48,169 nucleotides of DNA, from the NCBI GenBank assembly GCA_031550925.1, contig JAVBOE010000065.1:1-48169 (forward strand). Direction: 5' to 3'. Below, one piece after another: positions 48,051 through 48,169 of this stretch. The stretch's first letter is position 1; each line of letters starts with the position of its first letter. Both the position numbers and the translations under genes were made by a program. Below the pieces are notes generated by a model. The model was not told where the DNA came from and made no database searches. It saw only the letters and a list, made by a program, of their open reading frames with translations. The DNA is from JAIRNF01 sp031550925. Lineage in GTDB: Bacteria; Bacteroidota; Bacteroidia; Bacteroidales; UBA932.

Positions 48051-48120
48051 AAAACACATTTTTTGTTATTGCAGATAATCTAAAAATATGTATGTTTACT
48101 ATCAAATAGTATCTATTATT

Positions 48121-48169
48121 ATGATAGTAATTGTAAATGGTAAGAAAATAGAAATTTTTGATGGCGCAA
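48121..48169 (+). CDS. Start of an unidentified gene (3' end beyond window)
   Basis: An ATG at 48121 opens a frame of 16 codons reading MIVIVNGKKIEIFDGA up to the right edge. The short beta-turn-beta look (VNGKKIEIFDGA) recalls ubiquitin-like ThiS/MoaD or ferredoxin-like N-termini, but too little is visible to decide. The upstream region 48051-48120 is AT-rich. Confidence 0.4.
   Translation, partial: MIVIVNGKKIEIFDGA

Noticed and set aside
1..48169. CRISPR array, prophage, complete insertion sequence or rRNA/tRNA genes
   Set aside because: No regularly spaced repeats, phage structural genes, transposase genes or rRNA/tRNA signatures were found.

Overview
The window is a gene-dense, AT-rich stretch of a Bacteroidota chromosome, most likely of the order Bacteroidales. 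Four things suggest this. Several families are typical of the phylum: DUF6089 and DUF5683 proteins, an OmpH-like lipoprotein, a DUF6576 rhomboid tail, and an S16 protein with a long acidic tail. A vitamin B12-dependent methylmalonyl-CoA mutase is encoded as two subunits. Many upstream regions carry the phylum's TAnnTTTG promoter element instead of a -35/-10 pair. Exported proteins have short leaders ending in AxAQ or a lipobox. No rRNA or tRNA genes and no CRISPR array are visible.

Layout. 1-3122 (minus): nadK, a DUF6089 outer-membrane protein, uppS and the start of bamA, an envelope biogenesis group. 3284-9823 (plus): pdxJ, an alpha/beta hydrolase, an OmpH/Skp-like lipoprotein, parA-parB, a DUF5683 protein and an MltD-type lytic transglycosylase. 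9827-13855 (minus): cmk-ispH-priA. 13860-15330: a small accessory patch with three short genes, a candidate structured RNA and a tandem repeat. 15332-19783 (minus): mutA and mutB, separated by a four-helix-bundle gene bounded by inverted repeats. 20265-25262: a Spy-like protein, then gltX, an AlaX-like editing protein and a lipid kinase on minus, and mrp on plus. 25263-29257 (minus): a split transketolase, a thioesterase, a sigma factor and two envelope proteins in one probable operon. 29529-32191 (plus): a small beta-barrel protein, a LOG-family hydrolase, a polyprenyl diphosphate synthase and a frame-disrupted lipoprotein. 32199-33296 (minus): rpsP-rimM. 33445-35790: an ECF sigma factor operon divergent from a DUF6249 membrane protein. 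35872-36864 (minus): asd. 37155-48169 (plus): a Mef-like efflux pump with an elaborate leader, an AsmA-like protein, then a run with mutL, a rhomboid protease, an endonuclease/phosphatase-fold protein, a glycosyltransferase, a TsaC/Sua5 protein, a thioesterase and a secreted MsrB-MsrA fusion. The start of one more gene runs off the end.

Most of the window is housekeeping. Five places stand out. (1) The leader of the Mef-like pump has a nine-codon reading frame containing an Arg-Val-Arg motif, followed by two hairpins; this resembles macrolide-responsive attenuation. (2) The divergent sigma factor/DUF6249 region has two copies of an ECF-type promoter facing outwards, which predicts autoregulation. 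(3) A four-helix-bundle gene cassette with terminal inverted repeats sits exactly between the two methylmalonyl-CoA mutase genes, and a solo copy of its repeat lies just after pdxJ. (4) A short plus-strand segment near 14.5 kb folds into a closed multi-stem structure that ends in a terminator-like hairpin. (5) A small Cys-rich lipoprotein is interrupted at an A8 run.

Start codons were moved from the longest possible frame wherever an upstream promoter, a preceding stop codon or a signal peptide argued for it. All functional calls rest on motifs recognised by eye; no database search was run.
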